A stretch of 10,591 nt of DNA. Source: Tetmemena sp. SeJ-2015 (lineage: Eukaryota; Ciliophora; Spirotrichea; Sporadotrichida; Oxytrichidae). The stretch lies in NCBI GenBank assembly GCA_027382625.1, contig JAJKFJ010025045.1, forward strand, positions 1 through 10,591. Reading direction: 5' to 3'. Position numbers and translations under genes: made by a program. The stretch's first letter is position 1, and every line of letters starts with the position of its first letter. The notes under the pieces are model-generated. The model was given only the letters and a program-made list of their open reading frames with translations. It was not told where the DNA came from and did not search any database. Positions 1 to 7,669 of the stretch are shown piece by piece.

Positions 1-246
1 TAAACTTCCTCAATAATCTCTCGCTCCTTCTTCCGTCCTCTTGTTAATTATCTCTATTTCAGTTTATTTCAGCGAATATGTAAACTATAGTAATTAATTC
101 TTGTTTGAGTTAGTGTAAGTCATTATGATGGATGTCGCTTGTAAACTTGTTGAGGCAATTAAAGTTATAAGGATAGTCACTGAATGCAACTCATAAAATA
201 AAATATGATTATAAATGAAATAGACATGCTTTACCTTTCTATCCAG

Positions 247-384
247 GCAATGTATTCAAAATAATGGAGCACTTATAGATAATGCTAACATGTTGCCAAG
301 CTTTTGTAATATTTCAAATGAATTGACATGCTTTACTTCGAATTCTACTTGCATTGAACTGAAAAGAGCTACATCCCTTAATCT
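247..384 (+). CDS. Candidate internal exon of a Cys/Asn-rich protein (partial gene)
   Basis: A plus-strand frame starting at codon 248 has no TAA, TAG or TGA over 45 codons. It is bounded by a pyrimidine-rich acceptor (ctttctatccag, ending at 246) and a perfect gtaagt donor at 385. The next acceptor (atcattacag) ends at 424, giving a 40-nt intron. The peptide contains stretches such as NGALIDNANMLPSFCNIS and LTCFTSNSTCIELKRATSL. It is rich in Cys, Asn and Ser, like extracellular ciliate proteins. After splicing, the frame continues from 425 (NSCRYLSNRCLQRFQIN) and then meets a TGA near 487 unless a further 42-nt intron (gtagct...catttag, about 473-514) is removed. The antisense strand also carries a 76-codon open frame here, so the strand is not proven. 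No family recognised; a beta-helix surface protein like the one at 7670-10251 is possible. Confidence 0.4.
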
Positions 385-1295
385 GTAAGTTATTTGGCAT
401 TCTTTTAACCTCATATCATTACAGGAATTCGTGCAGATATTTGTCAAATCGATGTCTTTAGCGATTCCAAATAAATAGTAGCTCAATATGAAATTCTACT
501 TCACTCGGCATTCATTTAGCTTTAAGGTTTTACAAAAGCAACGATAAGGTCGTAAAGGCTTGCTTTCAATATCGCATTCGATTAAAAAGGGAAAGTTAAT
601 AACTTGGAGTATGCAGGCCAAGTCTAATTAAATCAAATTGTTTATTACTTCTCCATACATTAAAATTTGTAATTTATAAATTTAAGATATTTTAACTTTA
701 ATATTCTTGATTGCTTATCTTTTAAATAAACCATAGAAAAAGATTTAAAATTGCAACATTGCTTAAGGATTGGTTAGAAGTGATTGAGCTCTTCCAACTG
801 TAATTCTTCTATGATAAAACCTTAAACGAAGGTAGAAGTATGTCTTCCAAATGGCTTCTTTTGAATTTATGATATGTACTTTAGTTATAAGCGTGCTCTC
901 AATCAAGTTAAGGCCTTCTTCAACATTTTATCATCTCCTTCCAGAAAGAAGCTATTTAAATATAAAAAATTAAATCATAATTATGGTTTATCTAACATTT
1001 TATTTTCAACCCATATATAGGTGAGAATTAATTTATTTTAAATGATACTTATGCAAGTGCAAGCATTCTCCCCCACACAAATTAATTATATCAACTTAAT
1101 CATAAGTCTTTTAGTTTTAATTCACACAAAACATTTCGGATTGAGGAAAGGATTATTATTTATATTTTAAATAAATAGATAGATTCCTTATTGCTTAATC
1201 ATAGTGTATTTATATGCTATAATAAAATGATTAAAAAAATAAATCGTGATAAATCGTGATAAATGTTAAATTAAATTATTTTGACTATATTCTAG
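385..1295. other. AT-rich stretch with only weak exon candidates
   Basis: This stretch is mostly AT-rich and looks like introns or spacer. Two GC-richer islands may be small plus-strand exons. One covers about 425-640, following the 40-nt intron. The other is 768-831, preceded by ttaag, followed by a gtagaa donor, and reading DWLEVIELFQLQFFYDKTLN with one TAG/TAA-type Gln. Neither can be joined with confidence to the exons at 247 or 1296. The minus strand has a 224-codon TGA-free frame across about 255-926, but that is near what chance gives at this composition when only TGA stops. An exact 10-bp tandem duplication lies at 1241-1260. Confidence 0.3.
1241..1260. repeat. Exact tandem duplication of a 10-mer
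   Basis: The decamer aaatcgtgat occurs twice back to back (1241-1250 and 1251-1260), followed by a third partial copy (aaatg). It sits in AT-rich presumed non-coding DNA 35 bp before an exon acceptor. It is too short to be a satellite, and no function is suggested. Confidence 0.8.
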
Positions 1296-1613
1296 ATTGC
1301 TGGCTTCTTTTAAATTGGTAGTAATAGTGGAGATTACATGCTTATTAAGTCAACCAATAGAATAGTGTTTCTTCAGAATTAGTCTTGCGTAATTCACTAT
1401 ACAAATTCAGTTCGCTCATTTGGGGTGTTCCTATCTTTAAAAGCTTTTACTTAATTTGCTAATAAACAGGCTTTTATTAGAAAGCTATCACTTGGCATCT
1501 ATTACATAGCTTCATACGATAAACCAATATCGATTTAATTCAAGAAAGAAAGGAAATTCGAAATAGAAGCTTGGAATTTTAAAAAGACATTACAAAATAC
1601 TATATAGCTTTGA
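1296..1613 (+). CDS. Probable terminal exon of an unrecognised protein
   Basis: A 105-codon frame follows an acceptor-like ttttgactatattctag (ends 1295) and ends at TGA 1611-1613. It contains five in-frame TAA/TAG codons read as Gln and no earlier TGA. The sequence looks like a folded protein: SGDYMLIKSTNRIVFLQNQS, then SVRSFGVFLSLKAF, then a charged end (KKERKFEIEAWNFKKTLQ). An ATG at 1338 could alternatively be the start of a 91-residue protein. No family recognised. The pattern of short beta-like segments with Asn, Ser and Gly turns is compatible with a beta-helix repeat, but no clear repeat is present. The opposite strand reads open with TGA-free stretches of 170 codons or more, so strand choice rests on composition and the splice signal. 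Confidence 0.5.
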
Positions 1614-2066
1614 GAAATCTGAAACGTGCTCAGCTTACATCATATATCCAATAATAAATGTGAAATAAAAAGTGAATTTAGTAAAAAAGCTTGAATAGTG
1701 AGTTTACGAAGAAAAAGAAATATTGAGAAATGTTTAAAGGCAAACTAAAGAATAATTTTTAAATTTGACTTTGAATAATGTAATAAGGAATAGCATATAG
1801 CAAAATTGATTCATGATTCTATTTCGTCTTAATTTATTATTCATATTATTTACTAAACATGAGTATATATTGCTATCATGAGAGTAATAAAAATTAAGAA
1901 TTATATAGTAGTTTATAACATTGAAAAGTGCGAGAAAAGCATTACTCTCTAAATTATATTCCCCATTACCCTGGATTAATGATCCACTCTTTTCGGATAT
2001 TAGACACACATGAAGTAATGATTAAGGTCAAAATCACAAACTGAATTCAGTATGAGAGGTAAATTT
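1614..2066. other. AT-rich spacer with a short open plus frame at its right end
   Basis: Mostly AT-rich. A plus-strand frame ending at TGA 2011-2013 contains LLSKLYSPLPWINDPLFSDI (about 1948-2007) and is in the same frame as the candidate beginning at 2067. No GT donor before that TGA would join them. The minus strand has a 91-codon frame free of all three stops (1734-2009), about the longest expected by chance in a window this size and AT content. I see no assignable gene. Confidence 0.3.
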
Positions 2067-2520
2067 TAGCTGTTTGGTACTGATTTGGCATCTTTTAGGT
2101 GTCTCTGATTTACAGAGAGGCCTAATTAAATTTTCCCAGCTCTCATAAAAATTGACAGTAATAGATATTTTTGGAGTAGAGTTTTCAATCCAAAGTGAGG
2201 ACTTAGAGTAAATACTAACGAGATGTGCTAATATGCTAAGTCCTCTGGAATTCTCCTTTCTGAAGTACTTGGTTTGTCACCACTACTAAAACGCCATGAA
2301 CAGACAAGTTTTCTCATCTTATTCTTGTTTCGCATGTATTCTTAATATACCCTATGGGATTACTGCTAATTCATTCAAATTCATTAACTTTATTTCATTT
2401 TTTAACAAGAGCAAATAAATAGAATTCATATTGTAGGTAATTAATAGTTCAGCTTAAATTTTTATATAAAAAATTAATAGTCATTTAACAAATTCATTAA
2501 GTTTTTTAATATAAATATGA
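2067..2520 (+). CDS. Weak candidate exon, unrecognised hydrophobic protein
   Basis: From the acceptor-like aaattttag ending at about 2069, a plus frame stays TGA-free to 2518-2520. It has only three TAA/TAG codons in its first 110. It reads LLGVSDLQRGLIKFSQLSQK, then VEFSIQSEDLEQILTRCANM, then LEFSFLKYLVCHHYQNAMNR. The last 40 codons are AT-rich and probably non-coding. The minus strand carries a competing TGA-free frame of about 178 codons starting at ATG 2374-2372, directly after an in-frame TGA. I cannot rule out that the gene is on that strand. No family recognised, and no complete gene model is offered. Confidence 0.3.
2102..2118. repeat. Short hairpin, 6-bp stem and 5-nt loop
   Basis: tctctg / attta / cagaga form a perfect inverted repeat. 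It lies inside the candidate coding stretch 2067-2520, so it may be incidental. Confidence 0.6.
2197..2245. repeat. Perfect 10-bp inverted repeat, 29-nt loop
   Basis: GAGGACTTAG (2197-2206) is exactly complementary to CTAAGTCCTC (2236-2245). Three of ten positions are GC pairs in an otherwise AT-rich area, and the arms sit 95 bp after the hairpin at 2102-2118. It could fold in RNA or be a protein site, but it also overlaps a candidate exon. No transposon ends or target-site duplication are visible. Confidence 0.65.
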
Positions 2521-3132
2521 ATAGATTACTTAAGATGTATTTTTGTCATGATTTCAATATAAAATATTTTTAAATCAATATTTAAATTCATTATTGGCTG
2601 ATAGCAATAAATTGAGAACCTTTTTTGAAATTAAAAGGGAATCATAATATCAAAACATATCGATAAGATTTTGCCACCTATGGGAAATTTAATATCTTTG
2701 TCTTGATCTCAGGATATTTATTCTTTAATGCTTTTAAGACTCATTATTTTTTATAAATTTAAAGAGTTTTATAAATAAGTGGAAAAATAAATTTGCTTTT
2801 TAAAAAGAAAATTAAAAGTATTTTTCTGAAGAAAGATGCAAAATAAAATAAAGTAAAGTAAAATTTTAGGAATGGAATTAATAATCAATTTCAAATCTCA
2901 GCACTTAAAAGTACTAGATAAGAAACCGTACTATTATCATATGTAACAAAATAAAATAAATAGTCAATTTATTTTTTGGTTTGATATTTTTATTTAATAT
3001 AATTAGAATTACATTAATTCTGATCATAATAATTAATAAATTAACTAACTTTGATTTGGCAGACTATTCCAACCATCAACCAACTTCAACAACTTTTTCA
3101 GCTTTAAATTTGTGACTTGTGTCTACTTTGAA
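2521..3132. other. AT-rich intergenic DNA
   Basis: Very AT-rich with homopolymer runs and simple stretches such as aaataaaataaagtaaagtaaaa near 2840. There is no credible exon. A pyrimidine-rich tract ending in ctttttcag (to 3101) lies just before the gene at 3133. It could be a splice acceptor for an upstream leader exon, because the frame of that gene stays open back to it. Confidence 0.5.
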
Positions 3133-3601
3133 ATGGAGCGATCTAATAACTTGCAGTAACATCACCAAGAAGAGGAGCCAGAAGACTTTGTGAAGTAAGA
3201 TTAATACTAAAATATTTACTTTACTTCAATGAGATAAACTTATTTTAGCGAGCAAGATTTTGCAGATTCTCAGTTCATAGCTGTGGAGGAGCAGAAGTAA
3301 ATTTATGTTTTATATTTGAGGATATAGAATTCTTTAATTATTTTATTTTAATCAATTTATTAAATCAGTAAGAGGGACTTCAGCACCCTTCAGATCTTCA
3401 AGAGAGAGAAGTTCGCAGTCCTTTGAACAAGGGAATTCAATCTCAACTCATCATCAAGAGTTCCAAACCTTTTGGAAAGATATGAAGAATTCAAGAGGAG
3501 AAGATCTATTTAGGAAGCCAAAGAGTTTGAGGATGCTGAGATCGCAGGCTTTATCAAGTTAGGCAGTTCTAGATGTTGAGAATCAAATTTCTATAAAATG
3601 A
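3133..3601 (+). CDS. Small acidic then Ser/Arg-rich protein, three exons
   Basis: Model: exons 3133-3194, 3249-3296 and 3373-3601. Introns are 3195-3248 (54 nt, gtaaga...ttttag) and 3297-3372 (gtaaat...agtaag). The predicted product is about 112 residues. It starts at ATG 3133 with an acidic, Gln/His-rich segment (MERSNNLQQHHQEEEPEDFV; the second Gln of the QQ pair is TAA). It continues through EQDFADSQFIAVEEQ into a Ser/Arg-rich tail (SSRERSSQSFEQGNS, SRGEDLFRKPKSLRMLRSQA) and ends at TGA 3599-3601, where the GC-richer coding DNA gives way to AT-rich spacer. No membrane segment or known domain. The low-complexity charged composition suggests a disordered or regulatory protein. The third exon depends on the acceptor: the upstream CAG (3368) gives a different frame with two in-frame TGA codons, while TAAG (3372) gives an open frame ending in TGA. 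The start may be internal if an upstream exon exists. Confidence 0.5.
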
Positions 3602-3880
3602 GTATATTGAAGAAATTAAATATGCTTATTCATTATTAGCCATAGAGTTGATAAATTAATTCAGATAATTTACTTAAAATAATACAGAAAAATTACAACT
3701 TCGAGACAAATAAAATTAATACAACATCATTAAATTGAGAAAAAAAAATTGAAAACAATTCAAAATTAAGAAAGAATTCATATGAATATTAAGAATTAAT
3801 AAATAAATTTAAATAATCTCATTAGAAAATATAATATACTTAAGAATTTAATGCGTGATCGAGGGTAATGAAAACTAAGA
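3602..3880. other. AT-rich spacer between convergent genes
   Basis: AT-rich DNA between the plus-strand stop at 3601 and the minus-strand stop at 3881. It presumably holds both 3' untranslated regions. No hairpin or exon stands out. Confidence 0.5.
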
Positions 3881-4737
3881 TCAAGAATGAGCAGGTCTTT
3901 AAAAAGTGATATATAATAATTGGCTGATTAAATATAGCTTGAATTATTTATTAATGGTTGGAGAAGGCGGTATGCAAATCTCCGTGAAGACCCTCACTTT
4001 AGGCCAAGGTTGTGAGTAGTATGTTTGAATGCCATCCTTAGGTCCTTTGAGTTAGCAGTTGAGTGTAGACTCCTTCTGAATATTATATTAACTCTGGGTT
4101 TTTTGTTCTTATTGAAGATGTTTCTGATTACGAAAGTGCCAAAAGTGTTCATTACTTGAATTCTTTAGCTCAAATGTTTTAGTTGCCATCGTAGAAGCGT
4201 GCCTAATTGTAGTGAGTGTTACCTTCCTTGTCTTGGATCTTGGCTTTGAAAAAGTTAAGTTTTAGGGTTGTAGTGTTGAGTTTGTTTGTTCTCTCCATCT
4301 CCTTGTTCTTGATGTAGTGGAGGTCGTTAAGGCAGACATTTAAATTAACAAATTAAGCAAATTTAAAACGTAAGATATTAGGAATATCTAGTCAAAGAGC
4401 TCAATCAAATGTATTTCTAAGAATAACCTCTCACGATTTTCTTTTAGATTCTCTAGTATAATACTTCTATTCTTAGTCATTCCAATGAAATCATTAAATC
4501 TGAAAAAAGAAAGAGATCTCTTTAGGCTAATAATTATAATTCAAAACAAAATAGCTATTACGTCTTTTTGTTGTGTTTCAGCCATGATGCCATTCCTCGT
4601 AAAAAATGGAAAGAGTTTTTCTAATTTTTTCTCCTTTCAACCAATCGCCTGATTTTAAGGATTTCCCTATAAAATATTAGGAGCAAGGAATCTAATGGAA
4701 TTCTTGGGCGACTTCGTTCTTAAAGTTCAGACTTCAT
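3881..4737 (-). CDS. Unrecognised basic protein, one intron
   Basis: Reading leftward: ATG 4737-4735, exon 1 to 4562, an intron from 4561 to 4500 (62 nt, gtaata...cttttttcag), then exon 2 from 4499 to TGA 3883-3881. Lengths agree (795 coding nt, 264 residues) and no TGA interrupts. Exon 1 is basic and helical (MKSELQERSRPRIPLDSLLL, then EILKIRRLVERRKNQKN). The junction lands on MASWLKHNKK / TFNDFIGMTKNRS. A helical, partly hydrophobic stretch follows (LENLKENRERLFLEIHLIEL), then a Thr/Ser/Arg-rich middle and a Gln-rich C-terminal part (HFRNQKHLQQEQKTQSQYN). The plus strand here is dense in TGA while the minus strand is nearly free of it, which supports the strand. The other two minus frames over 3980-4340 are also largely open and include C-ending codons, so the frame of the second half is less sure. 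No known domain recognised. Confidence 0.45.
4500..4561 (-). other. 62-nt spliceosomal intron
   Basis: On the minus strand it starts gtaatagc and ends ctttcttttttcag. It is more AT-rich than its flanks, has a long pyrimidine tract before the acceptor, and interrupts codon phase 2. Removing it joins two TGA-free frames. Confidence 0.55.
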
Positions 4738-4904
4738 ATCATTAAGGGTGAAATATAATTATGCTATATAGATATTAAAAGTATATAATATAGCGAGATA
4801 GAGTTTATATTTTTCAATTTCAAGTTGAAAAAATGTAGAAGTTAAAAATTTGAATTTAAAAAAAATTTGCTTTATAGCGAAAAATTAAAGTATTGATTGT
4901 GATA

Positions 4905-5253
4905 GATGACTAAAGGGGCAGTTTATAAATAAATTACACGAGATCTATTTTTTTCGCCGATAAATTTCAAGAGCTATCCTCACATATTGGCATTATTTGT
5001 CTCATCCTTGTGCAATCAGATACCTAATCAATGATCACAATAAAGATAATGTTAATATCAGATTATTGGCAGCTCTTATAAAGCTCGCTCTATTTGACTA
5101 TAAAATAGAAATGAAATAATTCTTTCAAATAAATATTATTCTGTCGTCTATTTAAGAGTCAATAAGTTTTATAATATTGATTATCTCAATCATCTTTTCG
5201 TAAAACCCCAAGATAAATTTGTTGAACAGATCTGTAAATGCATATTAATGATA
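4905..5253 (+). CDS. Candidate exon of a helical protein
   Basis: A plus frame opens after TGA 4902-4904 and runs TGA-free to TGA 5254-5256. The GC-richer part (about 4960-5150) encodes HPCAIRYLINDHNKDNVNIR followed by LLAALIKLALFDYKIEMKQF. This looks like a pair of amphipathic helices, each with sensible hydrophobic spacing. A gtaaat donor at about 5230 could end the exon. Alternatively a second frame (VNKFYNIDYLNHLFVKPQDK, about 5158-5217) carries the coding sequence just before that donor. I could not find an intron that reconciles both. Possibly the 5' part of the gene continuing at 5323-5817. Family not recognised. Confidence 0.33.
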
Positions 5254-5322
5254 TGAATATTCTATAAATAACTATTTCTTGAGGTTTTAAATTTACAAAT
5301 TTTAACAAGTTCATTATTTAGG

Positions 5323-5817
5323 ATGTCTATGATTGTAAGTTTTATTCCAAGAGTGGAGTGTTTGAGAATCATTAAAAAAATGATTACCTTCTATTAACAA
5401 TTGACCCCTTTTATTGCAGATCTTACTATATACATCCAAGTATTTCAGGGATGGAATTGTCTCATCATTTACCAACTCGTAGAAGATATAAAAATTCCTT
5501 GAGCTATCTCTTGGTGGCTCAAAGATTACATTTCAAACAAATTACAGTACCGATTACTCAAGGAGTTTGATATCTGTGAATTTTTTATTGATCAAGACAG
5601 AAAACTCAACATAGTGAGTTAAGTATTTTTCTATTCATTCTTAAATAATTTTAATTTTTTTATATTATCATATTTTGTGGCTTTGAATTTCCGACTTGAA
5701 CAAAGTAAGATGCAGTTTGAAGAGAAAAAGCAGCAACACCCTCAGAATGACTAGCCCTCAAACAGTGGCGAGAGTTTAGAGCAAGCGATTTAGATTTAGG
5801 CTTTTTCTTGTCTTTGA
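5323..5817 (+). CDS. Candidate three-exon gene end, unrecognised
   Basis: Model: an exon ending at 5334, intron 5335-5419 (85 nt, gtaagt...ccttttattgcag), exon 5420-5613, intron 5614-5705 (92 nt, gtgagt...aacaaag), exon 5706-5817. Phases match throughout and the spliced frame has no TGA before the stop at 5815-5817. Exon 5420-5613 reads LLYTSKYFRDGIVSSFTNSQ, then KFLELSLGGSKITFQTNYST and LISVNFLLIKTENST, which resembles a beta-strand-rich domain. The last exon is Gln/Glu-rich and probably disordered (KMQFEEKKQQHPQNDQPSNS, GESLEQAIQIQ). GC-rich DNA continues about 100 bp past the stop and another frame there reads FEFEFPHHPEIILNLLLRDF, so the 3' end may be spliced differently. A rival frame in 5420-5613 (WWLKDYISNKLQYRLLKEFD) needs TGA as a sense codon and was not chosen. 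Confidence 0.4.
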
Positions 5818-6310
5818 GTTTGAGTTTCCACATCACCCAGAGATCATATTGAATTTGCTTTTGAGAGACTTTGAGTTTGGAGAAATTATTTCAAATGTAG
5901 CTTTGATAATCAACTGGCATTTAGTTTTTTAATTTTCAAATTGTCACCGATGTCATGATCATTGACTCTTATTTGCTTCTTATTATATGAAGTATATAAA
6001 AGTAAAAAAGCAAATATTCTTTACAGATCTACATTCAACTTTTTCTTATAGCTTGCTACCATATTTAAAATGAGAAAGCAAAATATATGAATTCGGTGCG
6101 AGCCCTCTCCTCAATAGTAAAATAAATTTTTATATTGAATTTCATTATTAAAACCCTCACTTAGGGGTAATTTTGTCTCTAAAATATAAAATAAAATATT
6201 TAGATTCTCAGTTTAGAAATGATAAGCTCAAATTAACTGAAATTTAAATATTTGAGGAGATGTAAAAAATTTTCTGATTTTAAAATTAAAATATAATTTA
6301 TTAGAGTTTC
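5818..6310. other. Spacer, GC-richer at its left end
   Basis: About 5818-5930 is GC-richer and probably belongs to the preceding gene through a splice form I could not define. The rest is AT-rich. An in-frame TGA at 6275-6277 fixes the 5' limit of the next reading frame. No repeat or RNA gene seen. Confidence 0.4.
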
Positions 6311-7006
6311 ATGAATTCATAAAATTAGCAGGGTGGACTTCAACTTAGATAAGATGAACAGTAGAGTCAATAAATAAACGAGTTTATTTAAGCTTTTAGA
6401 GAAAGAGAGTCATATGAATTCAGGAAAAGATTTAATGAAATGAATAATTAGTTAAAGATATATTAAGAAGCAGCTAGATTAAAATTAAACAAGGATAAAG
6501 ATGACGCTGAATTTCAATCTACTCAAATAGAATAGTAAAAGAGGCTTTTTCAACAGTTCAAAAAACTGTGGTTTAAGATTCTTCAAGAGGTGCGTGAGAG
6601 AACGACATTTGAGTAAGCTCTTTCTTTCGATGGAAGCCTTGAACCTCACAAATAACCAGACAGGTATCAACTCTAAAATGCCTTCAAATTTTTGCTTTAG
6701 TAGCAAGCTCATGTAAATTTAATTATTTCCATTAATATTTTTTTGTAGGAAAACTCAACTTAGTCAAATTCCTATCTGCAAAAGTAGCTATATCTAGAGG
6801 TGATGGGAATATAATCTTGGAATGATTAAGTATAAAGCAGAACAAGACAGAAAATAAATCTTTAGAGAAGACATGATGTGAGTTAAATCTCTCCGAGTTC
6901 TAATCCAATAATTAGCTTCAAAAGAACTATATGTGAGCTAGAAAGAATCTATAAAGATGTATTGACAATAATCTTTATATCAACCATGAACTTACCTTAA
7001 ATCTGA
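6311..7006 (+). CDS. Gln-rich helical protein, complete, one 36-nt intron
   Basis: Exons 6311-6712 and 6749-7006 encode 219 residues. ATG 6311 is the first ATG after an in-frame TGA (6275-6277), and translation stops at TGA 7004-7006. The frame contains about 23 TAA/TAG codons, all plausible Gln positions, and no internal TGA. The N-terminus is Gln-rich (MNSQNQQGGLQLRQDEQQSQ). Residues of about 25-105 form a long charged helix, probably coiled coil (AFRERESYEFRKRFNEMNNQ, EAARLKLNKDKDDAEFQ, KRLFQQFKKLWFKILQEVRE). It then becomes more mixed (SFDGSLEPHKQPDRYQLQNA) and ends in a Ser/Arg-rich segment and a helical C-terminus (TICELERIYKDVLTIIFIST). No signal peptide and no domain I recognise. A cytoplasmic or cytoskeletal scaffold role is only a guess from the coiled coil. 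Of the gene models here, this is the one I trust most for boundaries. Confidence 0.78.
6713..6748 (+). other. 36-nt intron, frame-preserving
   Basis: gtaaat...tttttttgtag: AT-rich, phase 0, with a T-run before the acceptor. Its length is a multiple of three and it contains no TGA in frame, so retention would add 12 residues (VNLIISINIFLQ) without breaking the protein. Confidence 0.65.
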
Positions 7007-7669
7007 GCAGCTTAATTTTAATTTAAACTTTAATTTCATGTCATCATCATATAATACTAATTAGGTATCTTTATAGAAATTAAAATAAAGACTAGAGTTA
7101 ATTAATACAAGATATTATAGAAAGGGAGCGTGATATTAAATTATCTATCTAAAAACAACTAAACTTTTATTTATTTCACCATAAATAAGAAAAATTAGAT
7201 TTTCTTATTTCGATAAGGTAATTTAATTGCTTAGGAGAAGTTTCCTATAATATTGGTTCATCTTTCTCCTTCCTTATCTATTATCTTATTTTAATATCTT
7301 AAAAGTTATTTAAATTGTGGACTAATTTATTAAGTCAAAAATTTATTTGAAAAATCAATCAAGAGTAAGAAATTGATTTGTAAATATTAGTATTTTTCCT
7401 CCATAATATATTCCTTTAATATTCACTTCCTTAGAGTTCTTAAAAATTTATGGCTTAAACTTTATTCTTTAAGTTAACTCATAAATAGCATTTCTTTATG
7501 TTATTCAAAAAAATTTTCAATAATTTTATTAAATGACTCATAAAATGTTTAATTCTGATGCAATTAGTTTAAATCATACATAATCTATGATTGAATTATT
7601 GAACTCTAAGAATAAAAAAAATTAGAAAAAATTAATCCAAAATTTTACAAGGAAGTATAAATTATTAAT
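7007..7669. other. AT-rich intergenic DNA
   Basis: Highly AT-rich with homopolymer runs. I see no exon, repeat array or RNA gene. It should hold the 3' region of the Gln-rich gene and the promoter of the beta-helix gene, but no defined signal can be named. Confidence 0.55.

Noticed and set aside
256..486. Minus-strand 76-codon open frame free of all three stops, beginning at a TTG
   Set aside because: It has no ATG start at its end, and the plus strand carries an equally open frame with good acceptor and donor sites. Length is within chance for this composition.
1734..2009. Minus-strand 91-codon open frame
   Set aside because: About the longest stop-free frame expected by chance in a window of this size and AT content. 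Other frames around it look equally protein-like, and no splice context or homology was seen.
236..2400. A single 720-codon minus-strand frame if TGA is also read as Trp (all-sense code as in karyorelicts or Condylostoma)
   Set aside because: In-frame TGA occurs about as often as chance predicts, and the better plus-strand exons overlap it. Genes at 6311-7006 and 3881-4737 avoid TGA until their ends.
6485..6712. Minus-strand 75-codon hydrophobic open frame
   Set aside because: Antisense shadow of the Gln/Lys/Glu-rich exon at 6311-6712. Antisense of charged codons reads as Leu/Phe-rich.
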